Source of the DNA: Candidatus Ribeiella danica
Lineage (GTDB): Bacteria; Chloroflexota; Chloroflexia; Chloroflexales; Roseiflexaceae
NCBI GenBank assembly: GCA_016717335.1
Contig: JADKFS010000001.1
Span: forward strand, 186,001 to 250,000
Length of the DNA: 64,000 bases
Direction: 5' to 3'
Part shown: positions 1 through 8,294 of the stretch, piece by piece
How the letters are laid out: every line of letters begins with the position of its first letter
Position numbering within the stretch: the first letter of the stretch is position 1
The notes under the pieces: model-generated
Seen by the model: only the letters and a program-made list of their open reading frames with translations
Told to the model about the DNA's origin: nothing
The model's database searches: none
Program-made: the position numbers and the translations under genes

Positions 1-896
1 GCCTCGGCCAGCGACTCGCGCGCCATCTGCTGGGCCAGGTCGATATGTTGATCGGCCGCCTCGGCCTTGGCCGCCAGCGCCCGCTGGGCCGCCCCGAGCT
101 GCACCACGATGCCGGTCAGCCCCTGCGCCAGCGTGTCGTGGATCTCGCGCGCCAGCCGCGCGCGCTCCGCCAGGGTCGCGGACTCGCGCTCCTGCTCCAG
201 CAGCCGCGCCGTCTGCGTCTCGACCCGCGCCTCGAGCTGGCTGCTCAGCTCCTGCAGCGCTTCGGCCTGGGCGCGGCTCTGCTGCAGCGCGCGCTGCAGG
301 CTGCCGGCCAGCAGCCAGGTCAGCGCCGCGACTGTGGCGAAGATTCCGATCCAGAATACGACCGCAAGGTAGGCCTGATTCTCGGCGATGAAGAGCGGCT
401 GCGGGCGCGGCTTGGGCGTCAGCCCGCGCTGCTCCAGCCAGGCCACGCTCGCGACCAGGATCGCGCCCAGGGCGGCCAGGCTGATGCTGGCGACGCCATC
501 GATCAGCAGCCCCGCCGCGCAGATCGGGATGATCAGCAGCGCCAGTGAGTACGATGCCACGCCGCTCTGAAGCGCGCCGAGGGTCGTCACGAGCGTCCAC
601 ACCGCGATCATGATCAGCGCCGATATGGTCGGCCGCCCCAGCCGCACCAGGATGATCAGCGCGCTGAAGAACACCACCAGCACGACGATCGGGATCAGCG
701 GGCTGAAGTGCGGGCCGCCAGCCTGGGCGGCCGGCAGCTGGAACTCGCTGCCCATGGCGATCCGCAGCAGCACCAGCGCGATCACGGTCACGAAGATCGG
801 GATGAATAAGATCGGCAGCGTGCGCAGCACCAGCGCGCCGCGCCGCTCGGTCTCGCTGGGAATGGGGGTATGTTTATCCACGGGCAGCGCCTTCAT
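1..896 (-). CDS. Sensor histidine kinase, NarL/LiaS-DesK type (3' end outside window)
   Basis: The reverse strand is open from an ATG at 896 to the left edge, so the gene is partial and lacks its ATPase domain here. The first ~200 residues hold about six hydrophobic segments, followed by a coiled-coil stretch rich in Gln, Glu and Ala. The HisKA_3 phosphoacceptor motif ends the visible part: AREIHDTLAQGLTGIVVQL, whose His is the predicted autophosphorylation site. This family pairs with a LuxR-type response regulator, probably encoded just beyond the left edge. The gene is divergent from the MacAB-like export operon at 1121, a common layout when the kinase controls the exporter (inference). 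The family call is firm; the signal sensed is unknown. Confidence 0.88.
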   Translation of the reverse strand, partial: MKALPVDKHTPIPSETERRGALVLRTLPILFIPIFVTVIALVLLRIAMGSEFQLPAAQAGGPHFSPLIPIVVLVVFFSALIILVRLGRPTISALIMIAVWTLVTTLGALQSGVASYSLALLIIPICAAGLLIDGVASISLAALGAILVASVAWLEQRGLTPKPRPQPLFIAENQAYLAVVFWIGIFATVAALTWLLAGSLQRALQQSRAQAEALQELSSQLEARVETQTARLLEQERESATLAERARLAREIHDTLAQGLTGIVVQLGAAQRALAAKAEAADQHIDLAQQMARESLAE

Positions 897-966
897 GAAA
901 GGTTCCACATCTAAACCGAATTGTATCACACCGCATTCCACTCCCCATCCCCCATCCGGCGCTCGC

Positions 967-1020
967 GCGATCACCCAAACGGGTGATCGCCGATCGCCGA
1001 AAGTGTCGAGCGGCGATCAC
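967..1020. promoter_or_regulatory. Palindromic operator candidate in divergent promoter region
   Basis: A perfect 10-bp inverted repeat GCGATCACCC/GGGTGATCGC with a 4-nt spacer (967-990) is followed by a third half-site GCGATCACCT (1013-1022). It lies between the kinase gene (left) and the adaptor gene (right), so it could bind the cognate response regulator. A weak -10-like TACACT lies at 1055. Binding is inferred. Confidence 0.45.
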
Positions 1021-1120
1021 CTGGCCTCCTGATGACGGGAATGCGCGCTTTCGCTACACTGACGGCAGAAACACAAATGCACGACCGCGTGCCCGGATCG
1101 ATTTCGAAAGGATACACAAC

Positions 1121-2836
1121 ATGGCTACGACCACTCTTCCCCAGCGGCGCGCCGGCCTCAGCCGGGCGCGCTGGATCTGGGTCGGCGTGGCGGCGATCGT
1201 GCTTGCGATCGCCGCCGCGCTGTTCCTGACGCGCACGAGCAGCTCCGCCGCCGCGCCGTCCGTCGCGACCACCACGGTCGCCAGCGGCAGCGTGGTGGCC
1301 AGCGTGGCCGGCAGCGGCACGGTCGCTGCGGCCCAGTCGCTCGACCTGGCGTTCCAGGCCGGCGGCAGCGTCGCGCAGGTGCTGGTGAAGGAGGGCGACC
1401 TGGTGAAGGCGAGCCAGCCGCTGGCCCAGCTCGACACGCGCGACCTCGAGCTGCAGGTCGCCAGCGCGCAGGCCGCGCTCGACAGCGCCAAGACCAGATT
1501 GACCCAGACCAGGGGCGGCGATGTCCAGCCGGCCGAGATCGCCGCGCAGCGGGCCGCCGTCGCCAGCGCGCAGGCCCAGCTCAGGTCGGCCCAGGCCCAG
1601 CTCGACGCGCTCAAGAACCCGACCGCCGACAAGATCGGCAGCGCCGCGGCCAGCGTGCGCCAGGCCGAGCTGGATCTGCAATCGCAGCGCGACAGCGGCT
1701 CGGCCAGCAAGACCAAGGCGCAGCAGGCGCTGCAGCAGGCGGTCGACTCGCTGACCCAGGCGCAGTCGAAGTACGCCACCGCGCTGCACAACTGGCAGTA
1801 CGTCCAGGACACCGGCAACGACCCGATCGCGCCCAAGAAGACCGACTCGAAGGGCAGCTCGGTGCCGAACCGGCTGAGCGATGCCCAGCGCGGGCAGTAC
1901 GCCGACGCGTACGTGCAGGCCGAGGCGGCGATGCACAGCGCCGAGACGGCGGTCCAGCAGGCCCAGGTCACCTACGACAGCGCCCGCCAGGCCGAGCCGA
2001 ACAGCATCCAGAGCGCCGAGGCCAAGCTGGCCAACGCGCAGGCGCAGCTGGCCGCGCTCCAGCACCCCGGCCAGAACGACATCACCCAGAAGCAGGCCAG
2101 CGTCGACCAGGCCAGGGCCAGCCTGGCCCAGGCGCAGGCCAACCTGTCCAAGCTCACCGCGCCCGGCACCGACAGCGATGTGGCGATCCAGGGCGCGTCC
2201 GTCATGCAGGCCGAGCAATCGCTCAAGCAGGCCCAGCTGAAGCTGGAGCAGGCCACGCTCAAGGCGCCGTTCGACGGCGTGGTGACGGCGGTCAACATCG
2301 TGCCGGGCAGCGCGGCGTCGAGCGCGACGGCGGCAATCAGCATGCTCGACCGCAGCACGCTGCACGTCGACCTGAAGCTGAGCGAGAACGACGTCGCCAA
2401 GACCCAGCTCGGCCAGCCGGTCGCCCTGACGATCGACGCGCTGAGAGACTGGCAGGCCGCCGGCGCCGTCAGCTACATCGCGCCGTCGGCGGAGTCGAGC
2501 AATGGCGTGGTGACGTACCGGGTGCGGGTGGGCTTCCCCGACAGCGCGGCGCGCGTCAAGATCGGGATGACCGCCAACCTGACGATCACCACCGCCAAGA
2601 AGGACGGCGTGCTGCTGGTTCCGAACACCGCGCTGCTGCCCAAGGGCGCCGGCCACGTCGTGCAGGTGCCGAGCGCCGACGGCAAGACAACCGGCGAGGT
2701 GGACGTGCAGACCGGCCTGAGCGACGGCACGCAGACCGAGATCACCGGCGGGCTCAAAGCGGGCGACAAGGTCGTGAGCAACCCCAGCGCGACCAAGACG
2801 ACGACCGGCGGCGGGCTGTTCGCGCCGCGCCAGTAG
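1121..2836 (+). CDS. Efflux periplasmic adaptor (HlyD/MacA family)
   Basis: 571-aa membrane-fusion/adaptor subunit of a tripartite-like ABC exporter. A basic N-terminus and one TM segment (about residues 15-35) precede a biotinyl-lipoyl-like half (SLDLAFQAGGSV), a very long Ala/Gln-rich coiled-coil hairpin (about 100-400), the second lipoyl half (KAPFDGVVTAVNIVPG) and a beta-barrel/MPD region. The hairpin is longer than in a typical MacA. I chose the ATG at 1121 because GAAAGGAT lies 9 nt upstream; an in-frame ATG at 983 lacks this. It is followed at 2872 and 3598 by the ATPase and permease, forming one operon. The export substrate cannot be told. Confidence 0.9.
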   Translation: MATTTLPQRRAGLSRARWIWVGVAAIVLAIAAALFLTRTSSSAAAPSVATTTVASGSVVASVAGSGTVAAAQSLDLAFQAGGSVAQVLVKEGDLVKASQPLAQLDTRDLELQVASAQAALDSAKTRLTQTRGGDVQPAEIAAQRAAVASAQAQLRSAQAQLDALKNPTADKIGSAAASVRQAELDLQSQRDSGSASKTKAQQALQQAVDSLTQAQSKYATALHNWQYVQDTGNDPIAPKKTDSKGSSVPNRLSDAQRGQYADAYVQAEAAMHSAETAVQQAQVTYDSARQAEPNSIQSAEAKLANAQAQLAALQHPGQNDITQKQASVDQARASLAQAQANLSKLTAPGTDSDVAIQGASVMQAEQSLKQAQLKLEQATLKAPFDGVVTAVNIVPGSAASSATAAISMLDRSTLHVDLKLSENDVAKTQLGQPVALTIDALRDWQAAGAVSYIAPSAESSNGVVTYRVRVGFPDSAARVKIGMTANLTITTAKKDGVLLVPNTALLPKGAGHVVQVPSADGKTTGEVDVQTGLSDGTQTEITGGLKAGDKVVSNPSATKTTTGGGLFAPRQ

Positions 2837-2871
2837 AGCGGCGCGCATTCTCAAAGAAAGAAACAAACCGA

Positions 2872-3585
2872 ATGGAACAGGCAATGATAGCGGTCGCCGA
2901 CCTGCGCAAGACCTACCAGATGGGCGATGTCGAGGTGCACGCGCTGCAGGGCGTGTCGTTCGACATCCAGCGCGGCGAGTTCGTGGCGATCATGGGGCCG
3001 TCGGGCAGCGGCAAGAGCACGCTGATGAACCTGATCGGCTGCCTGGACACGCCGACCAGCGGCAGCTACGTCCTCGACGGCGCGCAGGTGGCGGACCTGA
3101 GCGGCAACGATCTCTCGGCGGTGCGCGCGGCCAAGCTAGGCTTCGTGTTTCAGCAGTACATGCTCCTGCCGCGCCAATCGGCGCTGCGGAACGTGGAGAT
3201 GCCGATGATCTACCGCGGCCTCAGCGGGGCCGAGCGCCGCCGCCGGGCCGAGACCGCGCTGCGGATCGTGGGCATGGGCCCGCGCATGGGCCACCGGCCG
3301 AACGAGCTGTCGGGCGGGCAGCAGCAGCGCGTGGCAATCGCCCGGGCGCTGGTCGGCAGCCCGGCCGTGATCCTGGCCGACGAGCCGACCGGCGCGCTCG
3401 ACTCGAAGACTAGCGTCGAGATTATGTCAATATTACAGCGCCTCAACCGCGAGCAGGGGCTGACGGTGGTGCTGGTGACGCACGAGGCGGACATCGCGGC
3501 CTACGCCCGGCGCGTGCTGACGATGCGCGACGGCGTGCTGGTGAGCGATACCAGAAATGAACCCAACCGCGCCGCAGTATCCTGA
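2872..3585 (+). CDS. ABC transporter ATPase, MacB/LolD type
   Basis: 237-aa nucleotide-binding subunit. Walker A GPSGSGKST is at residues 42-50, the Q-loop near FVFQQYMLLP, the signature LSGGQQQR near residue 145, and Walker B VILADEPTGAL with its catalytic Glu. The length and the LNLIGCLDTPTSG region match the LolD/MacB-N family. The gene sits 35 bp after the adaptor and 12 bp before the permease, so the three are co-transcribed. In MacB proper the ATPase and permease are one polypeptide; here they are separate. A second ATG five codons in (2884) is an alternative start. Confidence 0.95.
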   Translation: MEQAMIAVADLRKTYQMGDVEVHALQGVSFDIQRGEFVAIMGPSGSGKSTLMNLIGCLDTPTSGSYVLDGAQVADLSGNDLSAVRAAKLGFVFQQYMLLPRQSALRNVEMPMIYRGLSGAERRRRAETALRIVGMGPRMGHRPNELSGGQQQRVAIARALVGSPAVILADEPTGALDSKTSVEIMSILQRLNREQGLTVVLVTHEADIAAYARRVLTMRDGVLVSDTRNEPNRAAVS

Positions 3586-3597
3586 AAGGATCGACTT

Positions 3598-4917
3598 ATG
3601 GCAACACGTATTGCAGATATCCCCGCGCCGGAGGTCGTCGCCGAGGTGCTGGAGCCGCTGGATGCGGCGAAGCAGGGCAGCGTCGGCCTGGCCGAGGTTA
3701 CCCGGCTCGCGCTCGACAGCCTGCTCGCCAACAAGGTGCGCTCGCTGCTGACGATGCTCGGGATCATCATCGGCGTCGCGTCGGTGGTGGCGCTGCTGGC
3801 GCTCGGCAATGGCGCCAGCGCCGCGATCACCGGCCAGATCCAATCGGCCGGAACGAACATCCTCACGGTGATGCCCGGCTCGCCGAACAATCGCGGGCCG
3901 GGCCAGCAGAGCACGGCCCAGACGCTGACGCTGGTCGACGCTCAGGCGATCGCGGCGCTCAAGCTGCCGATTACAGGGCCATCGCCGACCTTCGGCGGCA
4001 GCGCCCAGGTCGTCGCGCCGGCGGCCGACAAGAGCGCCACCGTCACGGGCGTCACGGCGGTCTACCAGTCGATCAACAGCCTGACCATGGCGAGCGGCTC
4101 GTTCATCGACGCGGATCAGGTGCTCGGCGCCAACGCGGTGGTCGTGCTCGGCAATACGCTCGCCAAGGATCTGTTCGGCAGCGGCCAGGCGATCGGGCAG
4201 ACGGTGCGCGTGAAGGGCCAGACGCTGCGGGTGATCGGCGTGCTGAGCCCGAAGGGCAGCAGCGGCTTCGGCTCGGTCGACGACCAGGCGCTGGTGCCGA
4301 TCACGGTGGCGCAGCAGCAGCTGTTCGGCGCGCGCACGCCCGACGGCAACGGCTGGCGCGTCTCGCAGATCCAGATCTCGGTGACGCAGAGCCAGGACAT
4401 CGACACGGTGCAGGCGCGCATCCAGGCGCTGCTGCGCGAGCGGCACAGCCTGAAGAGCGACGGGACGGCGGACGACTTCCAGATGCTGAACCAGGCCTCG
4501 CTGCTGAGCACGCTGACGACGATCACCAACCTGCTGACGGCGTTCCTGGCGGCGGTGGCGGGCATCTCGCTGCTGGTGGGCGGGATCGGGATCATGAACA
4601 TCATGCTGGTGAGCGTGACCGAGCGCACGCGCGAGATCGGGCTGCGCAAGGCGGTGGGCGCGCGCCCGCGCGACATCCTGCTCCAGTTCGTGGTCGAGGC
4701 GCTGGCGATCAGCCTGGTCGGCGGCCTGATCGGCCTGCTGCTCGGCTGGGGCATCGCGCTGCTCGTGACGCTGACCGGGCTGCTGACGGCGACGGTGACA
4801 GCCAGCGCGGTGCTGCTGGCGGTCGGCTTCTCGCTGGCGGTCGGGCTGTTCTTCGGGATCTACCCGGCCCAGCGCGCGGCCCAGCTCAACCCGATCCAGG
4901 CGCTGCGGTACGAGTAG
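3598..4917 (+). CDS. ABC transporter permease, MacB/FtsX type
   Basis: 439-aa permease with the MacB topology: TM1 near residues 45-70 (LLTMLGIIIGVASVVALLAL), a large extracytoplasmic MacB_PCD domain (about 80-300), then three C-terminal TM helices and the typical ending LNPIQALRYE. The start follows GAAAGGATCGACTT. With the adaptor and ATPase it forms a mechanotransmission-type exporter for peptides, lipids or drugs; the substrate is unknown. The N-terminal ~35 residues before the first helix are cytosolic. Confidence 0.93.
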   Translation: MATRIADIPAPEVVAEVLEPLDAAKQGSVGLAEVTRLALDSLLANKVRSLLTMLGIIIGVASVVALLALGNGASAAITGQIQSAGTNILTVMPGSPNNRGPGQQSTAQTLTLVDAQAIAALKLPITGPSPTFGGSAQVVAPAADKSATVTGVTAVYQSINSLTMASGSFIDADQVLGANAVVVLGNTLAKDLFGSGQAIGQTVRVKGQTLRVIGVLSPKGSSGFGSVDDQALVPITVAQQQLFGARTPDGNGWRVSQIQISVTQSQDIDTVQARIQALLRERHSLKSDGTADDFQMLNQASLLSTLTTITNLLTAFLAAVAGISLLVGGIGIMNIMLVSVTERTREIGLRKAVGARPRDILLQFVVEALAISLVGGLIGLLLGWGIALLVTLTGLLTATVTASAVLLAVGFSLAVGLFFGIYPAQRAAQLNPIQALRYE

Positions 4918-5084
4918 CCGCGCCGCGCCTCAGAGCAGGCTGTCTGAAAGTCGCATCCGACCAAATCCCGATCCCGTTTCCGACCAGCGACAGATGCACG
5001 GCCGATAGCTGAGGAGTACCATGGAACGCATGTTCGTACGATAGAGCGGGGTGAGCGAAAGAGCACACCAAGGAGGATGGACAT

Positions 5085-6473
5085 ATGGGACTGGTGGATC
5101 AGCACGACATCATCTCCGAGCTGCGCGCGGCCCTCAGCGGGCGGGTCATAGCACCGGACGACGCTGGCTACGATGCGGCGCGCACCGTCTTCTACGGTGG
5201 GATCGACCGCCGGCCGGCGCTGATCGCGCGGGTCGCGAACGCGGCTGACGTCGCCCGCGTCATCACGCACGCGCGCGCGACCGGGCTGGAGCTGGCCGTC
5301 CGCAGCGGCGGCCACAGCGTCGCCGGGCATAGCGTTTCCGACGGCGGGATCGTGCTCGACCTCGCGGATATGAAGGCGCTGGCGATCGACCCTGAGCGGC
5401 GCACCGCCTGGGCCGAGGCGGGCCTGACCGCGGGCGAATATACTGCGGCGGCGGCGGCTTACGGCCTCGCGACCGGGTTCGGCGACACCGGCTCGGTTGG
5501 AATCGGGGGCATCACCCTGGGCGGCGGCGTTGGGTACCTCGTCCGCAAGTATGGCCTCACGATCGACAACCTGATCGCCGCCGATATCGTGACGGCGGAC
5601 GGCCAGCTCCGCCGGGTGGACAGCGCGACGAATCCAGACCTGTTCTGGGCGATTCGCGGCGGCGGCGGCAACTTCGGCGTCGCGACCCGCTTCCAGTTCC
5701 GGCTCCACGAGGTCGACACGATCGTAGGCGGCATGCTGCTGCTGCCGGCGACACCCGACGTGATCGCCGGGTTCGTGGCCGCGGCCGAGGCCGCGCCGGA
5801 GGAGCTGTCGACCATCGCCAACGTCATGCCCGCGCCGCCGATGCCGTTTGTGCCCGCCGAGCAGCGCGGCCGGCTGGTGGTGATGGCGATCATGGCCTAC
5901 GCCGGTCCGGCCGAGGCCGGCCAGCGCGCCCTCGCGCCGTTCCGCGCGCTCGCCACGCCGGTGGCCGACTTGATCCGCCCGATGCCCTACCCGGAGATCT
6001 ACCCGCCCGACGAGGGGGGCTATCACCCGACCGCAGTGGCGCGCACGATGTTCGTGGACTCGATCGATCGCGGCGTGGCGGAGACAATCGTCGACCATCT
6101 CGAAGCCTCTGATGCCGCAATGCGCGTGGCGCAGATCCGCGTGCTGGGTGGGGCGATGGCCCGCGTGCCGCCCGACGCCACCGCGTTCGCGCACCGCGCG
6201 AGCCGGATCATGGTCAACGTTGCCTCGTTCTACCAAGGCTCCCAGGATCGGGCCAGGCGCGATGCCTGGGTCTCCGGCTTCGCGGCGGCGCTGCGCCAGG
6301 ACGACGCTGGCGCGTACGTCGGCTTCCTCGGCGACGAGGGCGCGGCGCGCGTGCGCGCCGCCTACCCGGCGGCGACCTGGGACCGTCTGCGGGCGATCAA
6401 GGCACGCTACGATCCGGCCAATCTCTTCCGGCTCAACCAGAACATCCCGCCGGCGCTCGGAGATCCACGGTAG
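5085..6473 (+). CDS. FAD-linked oxidase, berberine-bridge-enzyme family
   Basis: 462-aa cytosolic flavoprotein. The FAD-binding PCMH domain holds RSGGHSVAGHS (residues 73-83), whose His77 is the usual 8-alpha-histidyl FAD link, then ITLGGGVGYLVRKYG and FWAIRGGGGNFGVATRF. The C-terminal BBE domain ends in YDPANLFRLNQNIPP. The Cys used for a second flavin bond in plant BBEs is absent: FGDTGSVGIGG stands in its place, so FAD is predicted to be singly attached. No signal peptide is seen. The start is supported by AAGGAGGATGGAC directly upstream. It stands alone, convergent with the kinase gene at 6639. Family members oxidise sugars, alcohols or secondary metabolites; the substrate is not predictable. 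Confidence 0.92.
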   Translation: MGLVDQHDIISELRAALSGRVIAPDDAGYDAARTVFYGGIDRRPALIARVANAADVARVITHARATGLELAVRSGGHSVAGHSVSDGGIVLDLADMKALAIDPERRTAWAEAGLTAGEYTAAAAAYGLATGFGDTGSVGIGGITLGGGVGYLVRKYGLTIDNLIAADIVTADGQLRRVDSATNPDLFWAIRGGGGNFGVATRFQFRLHEVDTIVGGMLLLPATPDVIAGFVAAAEAAPEELSTIANVMPAPPMPFVPAEQRGRLVVMAIMAYAGPAEAGQRALAPFRALATPVADLIRPMPYPEIYPPDEGGYHPTAVARTMFVDSIDRGVAETIVDHLEASDAAMRVAQIRVLGGAMARVPPDATAFAHRASRIMVNVASFYQGSQDRARRDAWVSGFAAALRQDDAGAYVGFLGDEGAARVRAAYPAATWDRLRAIKARYDPANLFRLNQNIPPALGDPR

Positions 6474-6638
6474 TGAAGGGCTGAGGGGTGTGGGGCGAGC
6501 GTGGGCCGCCCCACGCCCTACCCGCCCCGGTGTGGCGAGCCACTCGGCCATAAGCCGAAAGGCGTCATGGACAGCAGCACACAGGCTCACTGGAACAATC
6601 TACGCTCGGGCGCTGGCGCGGATCAATATGCGGACCAC

Positions 6639-8294
6639 TCACCGCGCATGACAATGGCGATCGACGATCCCTAAGAGCAGCTCGATATCTAGCGGCTTGG
6701 ACAGAAAGGTCGCCGAAGAGTGGGGCAGGGGCTGCTGTTGGAGCGTGCTGCCGGCTGATATGACCACGACCGGAATAGTGGCCAGCGTCGCATCCTGCTG
6801 CTGGTGGCTAAGGAAGGTCCATCCATTCATGATTGGCATCATCAAATCGAGCAGAATGAGCTGAGGCAGATCATCGCGATGGCCCAGCTCGTGCAGGGCC
6901 TCTTGCCCGTTGGCGACACTGACGACATGATACCCTTCATCTCTTAAGACCTCGCTTAGCAGCGCGCGAATGGCTGAGTCGTCGTCGACAACCAAGACGG
7001 AAGGCCTCCCTGAGCCGCGCCGCGGCGCTCGTGTTGGATCGCTCGCCGGCCCCCTAGACACCTCCCGGCGCTCGGCCGTTGCCGGCACGCCGGTACGTTC
7101 CAGCAGCGGAAGCTGGATCGTAAAGGTGCTCCCACCGTCCTTCTGGCTTGTCGCGCCCACCGTACCGCCGTGGAGCGCCACGATCTCCTTGACCACATAC
7201 AACCCGATCCCTGCGCCCTGGATGTGCTGCTCCGCCACATCCGGCACCCGGTAGAAGCGCTCGAACAGGTGCGGTATCGCTGCAGCGGGGATGCCCACGC
7301 CATGATCGCGCACGTGCACCACGGCGTGTGAGGCCTGGCGCTCGACCGTCACCACAATCGCGCCGCCATTTGGGCTGTACTTAATCGCGTTCTGGAGCAG
7401 ATTCTGGAGCACCTGCTCCAGGCGCAGGTCATCCCCGAGAGTCAGGACCGGCTCAGCTGGTGTGGAGCACTCGATCGTGTGCTGCGTCACGCCGAGTTGC
7501 ACTTCCCGGATAACCTGCTCGACCAGCCGGCCGAGATCAACCGGCTCACGGGTAATACTAAGCTGCCCGTGCTCAAGGCGGGACACATCAAGCAGCGCAT
7601 CGATCATCTGCTTGAGCCGATGTCCCTGCTGGCTCGCGACATGGATTGCTTGCCGATCGCGCTCGCTCAGTTCGCCGTGTTGCGCGATGCGCCGCTCGAT
7701 CAGCTGGATGTTGCCGAGCAGCGAGGTGAGCGGCGTTTTGAGTTCGTGCGCCGCAATCGAGAGAAAGGCATCGCGCAGCTGCACCGCCGCCTCTGCCGCG
7801 GCCCGTGCCTGCTGCTCCGTCCGATAGAGCTGTATCCGCTCCTCGGCAGCCTGCGCACGCTCGATCAGGTGCTCGCGCAGCTGATACTGCCGCGCCCGTG
7901 CGCGCAGCGCGGTGCGCACCACGCTCACCAGGGTTGCCACCCGCACCGGGCGATCCAGCACCATGACGTTGCCCAGCATGTCGAGGGCATAGATCGCTAC
8001 ACGGGAGTCAGCCCCGCCCTGGGTCAGAACGATGATCGGCAGATCCGACCAGGGCGGCTGCTGATTGAGCGCCGTTTTGAGCCGCTGCAGGTTATCGCCG
8101 GCAAGCGACTCTTCGGTGAGCACGATCGTGCCCACCCCATCCTGCAACGTCGCGCAGAGGGCCGCGACATCCGCACACACGATGCACGCAATGCCGGCCT
8201 CGGCCAGGAGCGCCTGGCTTCGCCGGGCATCGGCGCCGGTCGGCGCGACCAGCAAGACGCGCAGAGTATCTTGGGATGGCTCAGGCGGTTTCAT
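6639..8294 (-). CDS. Hybrid histidine kinase with terminal receiver domains
   Basis: 551-aa cytosolic protein in three parts. Residues 10-130 look like a degenerate receiver (the acidic pocket and conserved Lys are not evident), followed by a coiled coil. The HisKA domain carries AAHELKTPLTS with His183. The HATPase shows NLLQNAIKYSPNGG and a GxGIGL-type lid (IQGAGIGLYVVKEI). The C-terminal receiver begins at PSVLVVDDDSAIRALL and has its phospho-Asp in LILLDLMMP. There is no TM segment, so input is probably intracellular. The gene begins inside the 3' end of the upstream KaiC-like gene (14-bp overlap, different frame), which indicates translational coupling and a shared function. Confidence 0.92.
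   Translation of the reverse strand: MKPPEPSQDTLRVLLVAPTGADARRSQALLAEAGIACIVCADVAALCATLQDGVGTIVLTEESLAGDNLQRLKTALNQQPPWSDLPIIVLTQGGADSRVAIYALDMLGNVMVLDRPVRVATLVSVVRTALRARARQYQLREHLIERAQAAEERIQLYRTEQQARAAAEAAVQLRDAFLSIAAHELKTPLTSLLGNIQLIERRIAQHGELSERDRQAIHVASQQGHRLKQMIDALLDVSRLEHGQLSITREPVDLGRLVEQVIREVQLGVTQHTIECSTPAEPVLTLGDDLRLEQVLQNLLQNAIKYSPNGGAIVVTVERQASHAVVHVRDHGVGIPAAAIPHLFERFYRVPDVAEQHIQGAGIGLYVVKEIVALHGGTVGATSQKDGGSTFTIQLPLLERTGVPATAERREVSRGPASDPTRAPRRGSGRPSVLVVDDDSAIRALLSEVLRDEGYHVVSVANGQEALHELGHRDDLPQLILLDLMMPIMNGWTFLSHQQQDATLATIPVVVISAGSTLQQQPLPHSSATFLSKPLDIELLLGIVDRHCHAR

Noticed and set aside
971..2884. Long minus-strand frame opposite the adaptor gene
   Set aside because: It is the antisense shadow of the coiled-coil gene, Arg/Ala/Leu-rich, without a ribosome site.
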